From positions 1 to 27,674 of the forward strand of contig CAYSCH010000085.1 in assembly GCA_964429355.1 (NCBI GenBank): 27,674 nucleotides of DNA, read 5' to 3'. The DNA is from JAAYAY01 sp964429355 (GTDB taxonomy: Bacteria; Planctomycetota; Planctomycetia; Pirellulales; Thermoguttaceae). Positions 6,815 to 15,388 of the stretch are shown here, piece after piece (within the stretch, counting starts at the first letter, position 1; the number at the start of each line of letters is the position of its first letter). The notes below the pieces were generated by a model. It did not search any database. It had not been told where the DNA came from and saw only the letters and a program-made list of their open reading frames with translations. A program made the position numbers and the translations under genes.

Positions 6815-9169
6815 TTAGAAGTCTTCTGCGGCCTTGCGCAGGCAACGGGCGGTCTGGCGGAACTCGGGCATGTCCATCTCGCGGAGATAGACGAAGCCTC
6901 GGGCACCGCGGATCAGGGGGCTGGCGTGCTCCGCAAACCAGGCACGGCCCAGGCAGGTCTTGAGCATCTGGTACTGATCGACCTGAATGGCCTGGGCCAG
7001 CTCGCAGAACGGCCCGTCATGCTCGTAGCTGGGAAACGACGCCTCCTTCTGGGAGACGAACGTGTTGAGAAAGGCGCTTTCCATGACCGAGAGCATGTTG
7101 AGCGAAACGGGCACGTAGACATTGGCCTCGCTCGGATGGAACCGGTACCACACGTTCCGGTATCCCCAGACCCTGAGGCTCGCCCCGGCGTTTTTGTCGA
7201 CATATTGGCTGGTCGCCTCGCTGATTGCCTGGAGCACCTTGTAGTGGGTGTCGGGGCCGCTGGCTTCGGGATCCAGCGCGCAGGAGACGATGTTGGGACG
7301 CACCTCTTCGAGCAGCTCGAGCACGGGCCTGGCGTCGCGTTCGACTGTCGGCTCGGGCACGAAGATATCACCCGTATAGAAGCCCAGTCGCAGGTGGCGG
7401 ATGTTGGAACACTGCCAGCCGAAATAACCCCAGAGCGTCTCGGCCTCCCACTCGCGGCACATTCCCTTGAGTTTCTGAATCATGTCCGGGTCTTTCCGGC
7501 CCGGATAGACGCTGCGGAAGTAATGATCCAGTTCGGCCATGCGGTCGCGGATGGCATTGAGGCTGCTCTCGTCGTAGAGTTCCATGAGGTTGCGGAGCAT
7601 CCGCCGCGCGGCGCCCTCGTGGCGCATGTCCTGGCTGCGGGCGGCGATTCCGTCGAGATATTGCCAGACGTCGCGGTTGCGACCTTGCACGTTCTCCAGT
7701 TCGAAGTAGCCCTCGCGGTAGAGATCGCGGAACACGTCGGACCCGATCCACTCGTTCAGCCCCTCGAGCTGGGCGAGCATGTAATGGTTGGTGACGGCCG
7801 TGAAACCGCTGGTCAGGGTGACGAAGTAATGCTGGTTCGTAGCGGTCCGCATGTTGCGAACGATGTGTGGCATGATCCCCAGCATGAGGTCGTCGTGGTG
7901 CGGCTCCGTGTGGAGGAAGCAGGTGTCGGCGTAGGACTTGCACCCGCGGTTGACCTTCTCGATGAGTTGTTCGTGGATGGAGCGGGCGGCGTCTTCCAGC
8001 GACTGCTGCCTGCCGGCGAGGACCTGCCGGAGCATGGGGTCCTGCCCGGCTTCCTCGGCGGTGAGTTCGAGGACCGTTTTTCGCCGGGCCAGTGCCAGGT
8101 CGATGACCGCCCGCTGGAGCTGTTCGTCGGTAAACTTTCCTTCGCTGGCCACGAGACTCACCTGGCGCCGGCCCAGCCGCCGGGCGGCACCGAGGGTCAC
8201 GTAGAATCGGGCGTTTGGCAGACAGCGCAGGGAACTGGCCGGGATGCGCACGCTCTTCTCGCCTTCGACGGCGTCGGCCACGACACCGGCCTTGGCCTCT
8301 CCGGCCGCGATGATAATCGCCGTGCAGTTCGGGTTGCGGGTGATCGTCCCCAGGCCGATCGTGATCACCAGACGCTGGCGGGAGACTTCGATCCCGCCGA
8401 GATCGCCCGCAGCGGCGGCCTGGGTTTCGTAGTTGGTGGCCATCAGCCGGGTGGTCGATAGGTGGTCGGACCCCCGGATATTGAATCCCACGTGGCCGTC
8501 GGGACCGATCCCGCCGAGGAAGAACCCCAGTCCGCCGAGAGCCTGGATTCTCTCCTCGTGGTTCTGGCACCAGTCGTCGATGCGTGAGAGCACGGCGGCC
8601 TGTGTCCGCTCCAAGTCGGTCGTGGCCCTGCGGGTCCGGAGCGAGAGATCGACCTTCGAGTCGGGCCAGACCGATTTGAGCGTCTCGCCGGTCTTGAGGC
8701 CGATCTCGGCGCAGTTCATCAGCAGGGCCTTCTTGGGATCGAGTCCGAAGCCGCGGAGGTAGTACTTGCTGACGTAGTAATGGAAGCTGTTCTTCTGCAC
8801 CGGCTGGATCGGATAGAATTCGTCGATCTGGACGAAATGGAGGCTTTTCATATCCGGCCGGATTGCCGGGTCGACCCCGCTTTCTTCCAGGAGTTTGCGG
8901 GTCTCGGGGCTGTCCCAGGTCTGCAGCACCCGCTGCACCCACTTGATGAAATGTTCGGGGGTCTTGCCGGTGGGCAGGGAAATCACGCCGCCAGGGTTTT
9001 CCTGGGCCCATTCGATGAACCGCATTGCCACCAGCCGGCCGAGGGCCGGAAAATTGCTGACCGTGACAACCGGGATTTTTTCGTCGGGAAGGTAGATTGG
9101 CTCGAGGGGTGATTGGTCAACTGCCCGCTTTTCGACGGGCGACAATGAGAACTGGGTGGCTTCGTTCAT
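6815..9169 (-). CDS. nagB: Glucosamine-6-phosphate deaminase fused to PIG-L/LmbE-type deacetylase domain
   Basis: A 784-residue two-domain protein. Residues about 35-335 are NagB-like, the enzyme that converts glucosamine-6-phosphate to fructose-6-phosphate and ammonia: LPTGKTPE (65-72), IDEF (115-118) and GGIGPDGHVGFN (219-230) correspond to the phosphate loop, the catalytic Asp72 region and the Asp141/His143 loop of E. coli NagB. Residues about 410-784 carry a PIG-L/LmbE motif, EPHHDD (422-427), the zinc-binding signature of N-acetylglucosaminyl deacetylases. The fusion could deacetylate an amino sugar and then deaminate it. NagB-PIG-L fusions of this kind are, as I recall, also found in Bacteroidota. 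One difference: E. coli NagB Glu148, five residues after His143, is Ile231 here, which may alter or remove deaminase activity. No signal peptide is visible. The ribosome-binding site is weak. Confidence 0.82.
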   Translation of the reverse strand: MNEATQFSLSPVEKRAVDQSPLEPIYLPDEKIPVVTVSNFPALGRLVAMRFIEWAQENPGGVISLPTGKTPEHFIKWVQRVLQTWDSPETRKLLEESGVDPAIRPDMKSLHFVQIDEFYPIQPVQKNSFHYYVSKYYLRGFGLDPKKALLMNCAEIGLKTGETLKSVWPDSKVDLSLRTRRATTDLERTQAAVLSRIDDWCQNHEERIQALGGLGFFLGGIGPDGHVGFNIRGSDHLSTTRLMATNYETQAAAAGDLGGIEVSRQRLVITIGLGTITRNPNCTAIIIAAGEAKAGVVADAVEGEKSVRIPASSLRCLPNARFYVTLGAARRLGRRQVSLVASEGKFTDEQLQRAVIDLALARRKTVLELTAEEAGQDPMLRQVLAGRQQSLEDAARSIHEQLIEKVNRGCKSYADTCFLHTEPHHDDLMLGIMPHIVRNMRTATNQHYFVTLTSGFTAVTNHYMLAQLEGLNEWIGSDVFRDLYREGYFELENVQGRNRDVWQYLDGIAARSQDMRHEGAARRMLRNLMELYDESSLNAIRDRMAELDHYFRSVYPGRKDPDMIQKLKGMCREWEAETLWGYFGWQCSNIRHLRLGFYTGDIFVPEPTVERDARPVLELLEEVRPNIVSCALDPEASGPDTHYKVLQAISEATSQYVDKNAGASLRVWGYRNVWYRFHPSEANVYVPVSLNMLSVMESAFLNTFVSQKEASFPSYEHDGPFCELAQAIQVDQYQMLKTCLGRAWFAEHASPLIRGARGFVYLREMDMPEFRQTARCLRKAAEDF

Positions 9170-9221
9170 CGGTGCAATGGGAATTTGGTCGGTGGGCTTA
9201 AGATGTTCCTGGGAACTTACA

Positions 9222-10715
9222 TCAGGTTCGGGGAGGGGCGAGAACGATCCGATCGAGCGCTTCTCGAAGGGCGGCCATTTTCAGAGGCATGTGGAGGACA
9301 ACACGTCTGTCGGATTTCTTGGCATTCTGTTCCCAGTCGCGTTGCGGCTCGTCGAGGAGCAGAACGATCGGTACCTCCTGGGTTTTCGCATTGTCGGCCA
9401 GACGGTTGAAGGCGTTGATTGCCGGCAATCCCACGTCCTGGGCGTTGATGAGCAGCCCCTCGGCGACCTGGGGGTTTTCGAAGAACTTGCCCACAGCCAG
9501 GAAGGGGTCGGTGGTGGCCGTAACTGCGTATCCCGACTTGCCCAAGGCGCTGCGGAGCTGCTCCTGCCGCTTGAGGTCACCTTCCACGAGGATCAGGTTT
9601 TTCAGGGGTTGTTCGGGAACGAAGGTCTTCGCGGCGGCCGCGGGGACACTTCCATCGTCCCCGTCCGCCGGCTTGCCCGACATGCGGGCGTACAGAGACT
9701 CCAGGTCGGCGAGCATCCTGTCGGGTGTCTGGTAGCGCCGCTCGGGATCGAGCATCATCGCCCGGTTGACGATCAAGGCCACCGGCTGGGGCAGGCTGGG
9801 ATAGGCTTGCTGGATCGGCTCGATATCTTCGAATCGCGCTCGGCTGAGTCGGTGCAGTTTGTCGCGCGGTTCGATCAGGGGCGACTTCCCGGTCAGCATG
9901 TGGTAGAAGATGCATCCGAGGAAGAACAGATCACTGCGAGTGTGGTCGCCCCGCACCCCGCTGGCTCTTTCCAGGGCTGCATACTCGATGGTCCGCGTGT
10001 TGGGCAGTTCCATGTCGGCGATCATTTCGGCGCTCCACTCGTCGTTGATCGAAGCCAACCCGAAATCGGCCAGCTTGGCCTGGCCCCGGCTCGAAATGAG
10101 CACGTTGGTCATCTTGATGTCGCGGTGAGCGAGCCCCTGCTCGTGCGCGTAGGTCAGGCCCCTTGCGATATCGGCCATGATCCGGGTCGCTTCCGTCGGA
10201 TCGATCCGCCGGCGAATTTTGACGAAATCCTTGAGATTCCAACCTTCGACGAAGTCCATCACCAGAAAACAGACACGGTCTTTCGACGACACCTGGTGGA
10301 CCGCCACCACATTCGGATGGCGGAGCTTGAGCCCCAATTCTCCTTCACGCGAGAACTGATCCACGGCCGACTGGCCGGCATACTTCTTGTCGAGATGCCG
10401 ACGGCGGAGGACTTTGACGGCCATGATTTCGTTGGTCTCGCGGTGAGCCGCCCGATAAACCCGCGCGAAAGTGCCCGCTCCCACCATGTAGAGGATCTTG
10501 TAGTCCCCGTGGAAATAGCCTTCGCGTTTGTTGGCCGTCAGTAGTTCGACCTGATAGTTCGTCAGATACCCCCGGCGCATGCAGGCCTGAAAGAAATCGT
10601 CCGTGGGAACGTTGCGGACGCCCAGTTCGGCCCACACATCCTGAAGTTGGCGATCGCTGAGGAGGTTCAGATCTAGTGCGTGATTGGCGATTTTTTCTGC
10701 TTTGGCTTCGGCCAT
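9222..10715 (-). CDS. Ser/Thr protein kinase with C-terminal degenerate receiver domain
   Basis: A 497-residue soluble protein. Residues 1-66 form a small helical module common in front of planctomycete kinases (RGYLTNYQVELL, FHGDYKIL). The kinase domain (about 70-345) is complete: VGAGTFARVYRA (78-89), Lys101 in AVK, HRDIKMTNV (197-205), DFG (217-219) and ALER in the APE position. After a Pro/Ala linker, residues about 371-492 have the length and alternating pattern of a response-regulator receiver (LILVEGD at the first strand, YAVTATTDP after the first helix). The phosphoacceptor position reads LLINAQD, with Asn in place of Asp, and the conserved Lys-Pro reads MP. The receiver is therefore probably not phosphorylated and acts as a docking or regulatory module. 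No membrane segment is seen. It lies 52 bases upstream of the nagB-like fusion on the same strand and may be co-transcribed. Confidence 0.85.
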   Translation of the reverse strand: MAEAKAEKIANHALDLNLLSDRQLQDVWAELGVRNVPTDDFFQACMRRGYLTNYQVELLTANKREGYFHGDYKILYMVGAGTFARVYRAAHRETNEIMAVKVLRRRHLDKKYAGQSAVDQFSREGELGLKLRHPNVVAVHQVSSKDRVCFLVMDFVEGWNLKDFVKIRRRIDPTEATRIMADIARGLTYAHEQGLAHRDIKMTNVLISSRGQAKLADFGLASINDEWSAEMIADMELPNTRTIEYAALERASGVRGDHTRSDLFFLGCIFYHMLTGKSPLIEPRDKLHRLSRARFEDIEPIQQAYPSLPQPVALIVNRAMMLDPERRYQTPDRMLADLESLYARMSGKPADGDDGSVPAAAAKTFVPEQPLKNLILVEGDLKRQEQLRSALGKSGYAVTATTDPFLAVGKFFENPQVAEGLLINAQDVGLPAINAFNRLADNAKTQEVPIVLLLDEPQRDWEQNAKKSDRRVVLHMPLKMAALREALDRIVLAPPRT

Positions 10716-11058
10716 GCGATCTCACTCCCGCACAAGGCAAGGGATCCAACTGGCAGGCTTGATGTCCGGCTGCACAAGACTCAGACCTGGACGAGAGAAA
10801 AAGAGTCTCAGCCCCCCGTGCGGGGAGACGAAACCCGCTACCACTCGGGATGGTGTGCCTGCAGTAATTCTATCCTATTCGGGCCCCATGCCTCTCGCAA
10901 TCCACACAGACTGGCTAGTTTGACGCGACCCTCGATTCGGCCCGTTGTCGAAATGATACGGCGGGAGCCAAGTCGTCTGACAATAAGAGGCCCCAGGCAG
11001 AAGGTGGGACTCGCCCACGGGCGTGGGTGTGCACGACTCCTGGTTCTGTCAGCGGCGC
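10716..11058. other. Intergenic region upstream of the soluble kinase
   Basis: No gene is recognisable here. The stretch separates the terminator of the small coiled-coil gene from the kinase gene and should contain the kinase promoter, though I cannot name -35/-10 boxes with confidence. Confidence 0.4.
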
Positions 11059-11100
11059 AAAAAAACGCTCCGCCGAGGCAAGCTGCCAGGCGGAGCGTTT
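11059..11100 (-). terminator. Rho-independent terminator of the small coiled-coil gene
   Basis: A perfect 12-bp inverted repeat, AAACGCTCCGCC at 11063-11074 and GGCGGAGCGTTT at 11089-11100. The loop can pair further (GGCA/TGCC). On the minus strand the hairpin runs into seven T (complement of the A run at 11059-11065), the classic intrinsic terminator layout. It lies 83 bases downstream of the stop of the 11184-11468 gene. There is no T run on the plus-strand side, so it works in one direction. Confidence 0.85.
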
Positions 11101-11183
11101 GGAGGAGGGGGTGTCTTGTCAACTGCCGACGGGGGCGGAATGGCACCCGGACGAGGGGTTCTGTGGTAGCCCTCTGGCCGCGA

Positions 11184-11468
11184 TCAGGAAGCCTCTTCGA
11201 GCTGGCGCCGATAGTCATCGCGTTCGCGTCGGGTCGCTTCCAGGTCGAACATCAGGTATTTCATGTCAAGACGCAGTTGACTCAACGCGTCTTGCACGAG
11301 CGACAGAATGCGACGACGGCGACGGGTGCTGTCGACCACCCGTTCGAGGGCTGCCTCGACCTGATCGCGTGCGGGCGATGGCAGGCTCTGGATAGCGTCG
11401 ACCAGTTCGACCAGTTCGGAGGGAACTTCTTGCTGCTTGTCTTCGTGCTCGTTTCGGGGCTGCGTCAT
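11184..11468 (-). CDS. Small coiled-coil protein, conserved in planctomycetes
   Basis: A 94-residue soluble protein, highly charged. After a polar N-terminus comes a helix (about 18-46), a basic cluster STRRRRRI (47-54), and a long C-terminal helix (about 55-92, from SLVQDALSQL to RRQLEEA) with coiled-coil spacing. I recall near-identical C-terminal halves in many planctomycetes, sometimes labelled 'transcriptional regulator', with no experimental function known to me. The basic cluster beside a dimerising helix would fit nucleic-acid binding, but this is inference. It is a single-gene unit: a good GGAGAGA ribosome-binding site (about 11474-11480), an AT-rich upstream region and a strong terminator downstream. 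Confidence 0.75.
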   Translation of the reverse strand: MTQPRNEHEDKQQEVPSELVELVDAIQSLPSPARDQVEAALERVVDSTRRRRRILSLVQDALSQLRLDMKYLMFDLEATRRERDDYRRQLEEAS

Positions 11469-11529
11469 GGATGTCTCTCCTTCACGGTTTGGACGGTTCT
11501 AGGGAAAGAGCATCCGGCGCGCCGAAGAG

Positions 11530-11650
11530 CCGGCGAGGCGAATGTATTATTCGTAAGTCGTTTTTTAATAACACTTTACGAGTTCTTTTCGGTAATGGCC
11601 TTTTTCGGTCCCAGGTGATATTTTGCAACGTTTGGTCTGGCCCGATGATG
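11530..11650 (-). promoter_or_regulatory. AT-rich probable promoter region of the small coiled-coil gene
   Basis: Within very GC-rich DNA, about 11540-11620 is strikingly AT-rich, with runs such as TTTTTTAATAA and GATATTTTGCAA. Read on the minus strand it contains a TAATAC hexamer (complement of about 11542-11549) at a plausible distance upstream of the start at 11468. The composition fits a promoter or UP-like region. I do not assign a -35 box. Confidence 0.4.
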
Positions 11651-12191
11651 CAAATCCTGTTAAAAGCACGTCTTACGTCGACGCAACGCCGCCCGGCCGT
11701 GTTGCTGGAATACCACACCTGCGATCGTCGTTGAGGACTGGCTCGAACTCGGAACCAAGCGGAGAAATCCCTGCCCAACCAAGGAGGCATGCCGCTCGCC
11801 AGTCTGTCACGACTGGCGCCGCCCTGGATTGACCGATCTGTTCCGGTTGAGAAGGTCGTTAAGATCGCTCAGACAAGTGCCCGGTGTTTCTCGGAGGGCA
11901 TCACGGCGGAGGGAGATGGCCGCCCGGAATTCGTGACAAGGATTCGCTGAGCGATCCTCAATACATCAGACGCCTCGAAATGCCATGAAGTTCCCGAAAC
12001 TGCGGGACCACAGACGGGCAGAACCGATGGAGAAAGCTGCGAGACTTGAGCCAAGTGAAGGAGCTGCCAACGTCGGCAGGTGGTGAGGGATTGGTCGATC
12101 AGCAGCACGTGTCGCTGCGAGACAGCGAATTGCCAGTTCAACCGGATTTCCCCGTTTTCCGACCGAGAGTGCTGCTGCTTCAGACGGCTGA
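11651..12191. other. Intergenic region with an 8-bp perfect hairpin
   Basis: No supported gene. The one clear structure is a hairpin, CGCCAGTC at 11797-11804 and GACTGGCG at 11811-11818 with a 6-base loop and no T tail, so it is more likely an operator or RNA element than a terminator. A 53-codon ORF (11789-11950) starts just before it, but its AAGGAGG is only one base from the ATG. The rest should carry the leader of the large exported protein gene. Confidence 0.35.
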
Positions 12192-15014
12192 ATGGATACG
12201 AAGAAGCCCATGAGTCGGATTCCGCATTCGTCGCTCCAAGGCCTGTTGCTTCTGCTCGTCCTGGCAGTCCTGTTGCTGCTCGGCCCCCCTGGAGCCTTGG
12301 GACAGTCGCCCTGGTACGAGGGTTTCGAACAGATGGAGCCCACCTGGCAAGTGCTGGGTGGCGATGGCCAGTGCGTTGTCCGGGAGCACCAGCGAACCCC
12401 TCAGATTCGACACACGGGCGAACGGTCGGAATGGATTTCCCTGGTCGGCGAGAACGCAACCTACTTCCATGTGGGGCACGACGTGGGCCAACCTCGGGTG
12501 ATCGACGAGCTGGTGGCCACAATCCAGGTTCGATCCGATCGCCCGGGGATCCAAATGCTTGCCGAACTGGTCTTGCCGCGCAGCCTGCATCCGCAGACGG
12601 GACAGCCGCTGGCGACGCTCGTGCGGGGAACGATCTATTCGACTCCGGGGAGCTGGCAGCAATTGCGGATTGATGATCTGCCTCGTCAACTCACGCGGCA
12701 AACCCGTGTTCTCCGCGACGAGTATGGACCGAGTGTCGATCCTCGCGAAGCGTACATCTCGCGAATCGTGCTGAACATTTACGGCGGTCCGGGTACGACC
12801 AACGTCTGGATCGATGATCTCGATATCGCCGGCTATGCAGAGACCGCGCCGGTCCGGAATCGTGCGACCGAGGCTCCCGCGGCGTCGGCCGGTATGACTC
12901 CTGCCCAGGCGTCGACCCAGTGGCGAAGCGCGAGCCTCCCGTCGGTCGGCAGCGAGATCCAGCAGCGAGTGCGTTTTGACCGTTCGATCCTCCTGATCGA
13001 CGACCGCCCCTTCTACGTGCGAGCCGTGCGCTGGCGGGGTGAACCTCTCACAGTTCTCAAGGTGCTCGGCTTCAACACGGTATGGCTCGACCGATTCCCT
13101 TCGGCCGAAGTGCTGGCCCAGGCCGACCAGGCGGGAATGTGGCTCATCAGTCCGGCTCCCGCTCCTCCCCCGTCGGCACCTGCCGGTCAGCCCGTGGCGT
13201 CTTTGCCCATAGTGGGGCCCGAATACCGGAGCGTGCTGGCCTGGGATCTGGGCGACGGCCTGGGCGAGAAACAGGAGGCAGCGGTACGACTCTGGGCGGA
13301 CCAGATTCGAACGGCCGACAGCCGCGTCCGCCGCCCGCTGATCGCCCGTCCCGAGAGCGACCTTCGCAGCTACAGCCGCATCGCCGATATTCTCGTGCTG
13401 GGCCGGCCTGTGCTGGGATCGAGTCTGGAGTTGGCCGAATACGCCCAATGGCTTCGTCTGCGCCCTCAACTGGCTCGGCCGGGAACTCCGATCTGGGTGG
13501 TTGTGCCCACCGATCCGGAGCCCGCCCTGACGGCGCAGTGGCAAGCCATGTCGCCAGGCGGCCTTGCCCCGACCGGCTTCTCTTCCGAACAACTCCGGCT
13601 GGTCACCTATCTCTCGGCAGCCAGCGGCGCGAGGGGACTCCTCTTCGAATCGCACACGCCTGTCGACTCCACCGACTCCGCCGGAGAGGTGCGCCGGGTG
13701 ACGCTCGAGCTACTCAACCTGGAACTCGGTCTCGCCGAGCCCTGGCTTGCGGACGGGAAACCGGCCGCGATGGCCGAATCCACCGATGCGGAATTACTGG
13801 TGCCTGTGCTCGAGCGGGACCGGTCGAGCCTGGTTGTGCCGGTCTGGGTCGGCCGTGGCGCAACCCAGGTTCCAGGCACAGCGTCGCAACGGACCGTGTC
13901 GTTTCGTGTGCCGGGTATTCCGGAAGCCGACGAGGCTCACGAAATGGTCCCTGGCCGGCTGCGCTGGGCACGATACCTGCGCGTGACCGCGGGAACGCGA
14001 ATCACCATCGACCAGTTTGCATTGACGTCGCAGGTGCTCCTGACCCAGGACCAGAAGTGTCGCACCAGCCGCAGCCGCCAGGCAGTGGCGATTGGTCCTC
14101 GAGCGGCGCAGCTCCAACGGCGTCTGGCCGAGTTGGAGATGGAACAGTTCGAGCGCCTGATTGTCCCGCTCTCGATGGCCGCCCCGGATACTCCACAACT
14201 CAAGGCCCTGGAGGGGGGCGTTTCAACCCTCCGCCGTGCTGCCCAGGAAGCCTTGCAGAAATGCGACCGCGCCATCGCCGGTAACAACCATGCCGACGCC
14301 TGCGCCAGCGCGGAAGAAGCCCTGCGATCGCTACGGCTGCTCAAACGCGAGCACTGGTTGGCCGCTTCCCAGAGCGTGCCGGGCCTGGCATCGAGTCCCA
14401 TGCTGGCCACCTTTGCCGCGCTCCCCGGTCACTGGGAACTGCTCCGCGGGATCTCGCAGCGCTCTGGTTCGGGAAACCTTCTGCCCGGCGGCGACTTCGA
14501 GAACCCCCAGGCATGGTTTGTCTCCGGATGGGAAAATATCCGGCTTCCGGTCGGCGGGGTGACGGCGGAGGCCAACCTGGCACCCGAGGCCGCCCACTCC
14601 GGCGGCTTCGGCCTGCGGCTCACGGTCAGTGCCCTCGACCCCAAGCAGGTTCCGCAACTGGTTGAAACGCCCCCGATCTGGATCGCCTCCGCACCCGTCA
14701 ACCTCGAAGCACAGTCCCTGGTGGTGATTCGCGGATGGGCGCGGACGCCCACACCGATCGGGGGCAGTGCCGACGGCCTGCTGGTGATCGACTCGCTCGC
14801 CGGCCCAGCCCTGGCCCAGCGGGTTCAACCTGCGGCCGAGTGGCAGGAGTTCGTGCTTTATCGCGTCTGCCCTCAATCGGGCCCAGTGCGTGTAACTTTC
14901 GCCCTGTCCGGCATGGGCACCGCCCACGTTGACGACGTGACGATCCAGGTTCTGACAGGGGCCCCCGCCGCCGCGACCACCGCCCGGGCTGCGTATCCCG
15001 GGGGCGTGAGGTAG
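12192..15014 (+). CDS. Large exported protein with glycosidase-like barrel between beta-sandwich domains
   Basis: A 940-residue protein. A signal peptide is clear: a basic start, then a Leu/Val-rich core (about 17-32) and GALGQ before the mature protein. Residues about 39-215 look like a beta-sandwich of the carbohydrate-binding type (FEQMEPTWQV near its start, VWIDDLDIAGY at its end). After a low-complexity linker, residues about 262-530 resemble a glycoside hydrolase clan-A barrel start (a LLIDDRPFYVRAVRW strand, then LGFNTVWLDRF). I cannot identify the catalytic Glu pair, so activity is uncertain. Residues about 640-740 are helical. Residues about 760-925 look like a second beta-sandwich (GGDFENPQAW opening, AHVDDVTIQVL closing). 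I recall similar exported proteins in planctomycetes without a known role. A polysaccharide-binding or degrading function is inferred. M7 is an alternative start. Confidence 0.7.
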   Translation: MDTKKPMSRIPHSSLQGLLLLLVLAVLLLLGPPGALGQSPWYEGFEQMEPTWQVLGGDGQCVVREHQRTPQIRHTGERSEWISLVGENATYFHVGHDVGQPRVIDELVATIQVRSDRPGIQMLAELVLPRSLHPQTGQPLATLVRGTIYSTPGSWQQLRIDDLPRQLTRQTRVLRDEYGPSVDPREAYISRIVLNIYGGPGTTNVWIDDLDIAGYAETAPVRNRATEAPAASAGMTPAQASTQWRSASLPSVGSEIQQRVRFDRSILLIDDRPFYVRAVRWRGEPLTVLKVLGFNTVWLDRFPSAEVLAQADQAGMWLISPAPAPPPSAPAGQPVASLPIVGPEYRSVLAWDLGDGLGEKQEAAVRLWADQIRTADSRVRRPLIARPESDLRSYSRIADILVLGRPVLGSSLELAEYAQWLRLRPQLARPGTPIWVVVPTDPEPALTAQWQAMSPGGLAPTGFSSEQLRLVTYLSAASGARGLLFESHTPVDSTDSAGEVRRVTLELLNLELGLAEPWLADGKPAAMAESTDAELLVPVLERDRSSLVVPVWVGRGATQVPGTASQRTVSFRVPGIPEADEAHEMVPGRLRWARYLRVTAGTRITIDQFALTSQVLLTQDQKCRTSRSRQAVAIGPRAAQLQRRLAELEMEQFERLIVPLSMAAPDTPQLKALEGGVSTLRRAAQEALQKCDRAIAGNNHADACASAEEALRSLRLLKREHWLAASQSVPGLASSPMLATFAALPGHWELLRGISQRSGSGNLLPGGDFENPQAWFVSGWENIRLPVGGVTAEANLAPEAAHSGGFGLRLTVSALDPKQVPQLVETPPIWIASAPVNLEAQSLVVIRGWARTPTPIGGSADGLLVIDSLAGPALAQRVQPAAEWQEFVLYRVCPQSGPVRVTFALSGMGTAHVDDVTIQVLTGAPAAATTARAAYPGGVR

Positions 15015-15388
15015 GATAGGGGCGGGCTCAACGGCTTGAATTCTGGTGGAGTTCAAGAACGAAGACACGGGAGAAGGCATCACCTCCTGGGTCAAGTGCC
15101 TGTACGAGTACGACTACCGGGGCAAAAAATATCAGGGCATTGTATCTGCCTCTCCTGGCCCGCCAGATGCGCAAGAAACCCAGGCTCCCTTCACCCCCGC
15201 ATGCTTGGCACACAGGAGCCTCCCGTCCAGATGGCAGCAGGCCCACTCCAGCCAACGGGTTCGCCGCGAGATTGCCCAACTTGGGTCACGATGTCCGGCC
15301 TTTGCGACTTCCTTCCAGTTCCGGTAGAATGCGGGCCAGTATTCCAACCTTCCACCGTCCTTCACCTCTCCCATCCAACGCCACTCCC
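15015..15388. other. Intergenic region upstream of the nitroreductase
   Basis: Apart from the short fragment at 15046-15165 listed separately, no coding sequence or RNA gene is recognisable. Several frames are open here on both strands but none has family-like sequence. Confidence 0.4.
15046..15165 (+). pseudogene. Possible fragment of a DUF3592-like protein
   Basis: A short stretch starting at a GTG reads like real protein for about 35 residues, with VKCLYEYDYRGKKYQG resembling the Y.Y.V.G..Y.G strand pair of DUF3592 membrane proteins. It then dissolves into Pro/Ala-rich shadow-like sequence, and the expected membrane helices and second half are missing. An in-frame TGA lies just upstream at 15037-15039. 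It is either a gene remnant or chance; confidence is low. Confidence 0.25.

Noticed and set aside
6767..8461. 564-codon plus-strand open frame opposite the NagB/PIG-L fusion
   Set aside because: Antisense shadow of a gene with clear catalytic motifs; no plausible ribosome-binding site or domain.
11789..11950. 53-codon ORF with AAGGAGG next to its ATG
   Set aside because: The Shine-Dalgarno is only one base from the start, the hairpin lies within it, and the peptide shows no recognisable features.
11869..12522. Minus-strand open frame of 217 codons in the gap before the large exported protein
   Set aside because: It overlaps the start of the real gene antisense and reads as a Pro/Arg/Ser-rich shadow.
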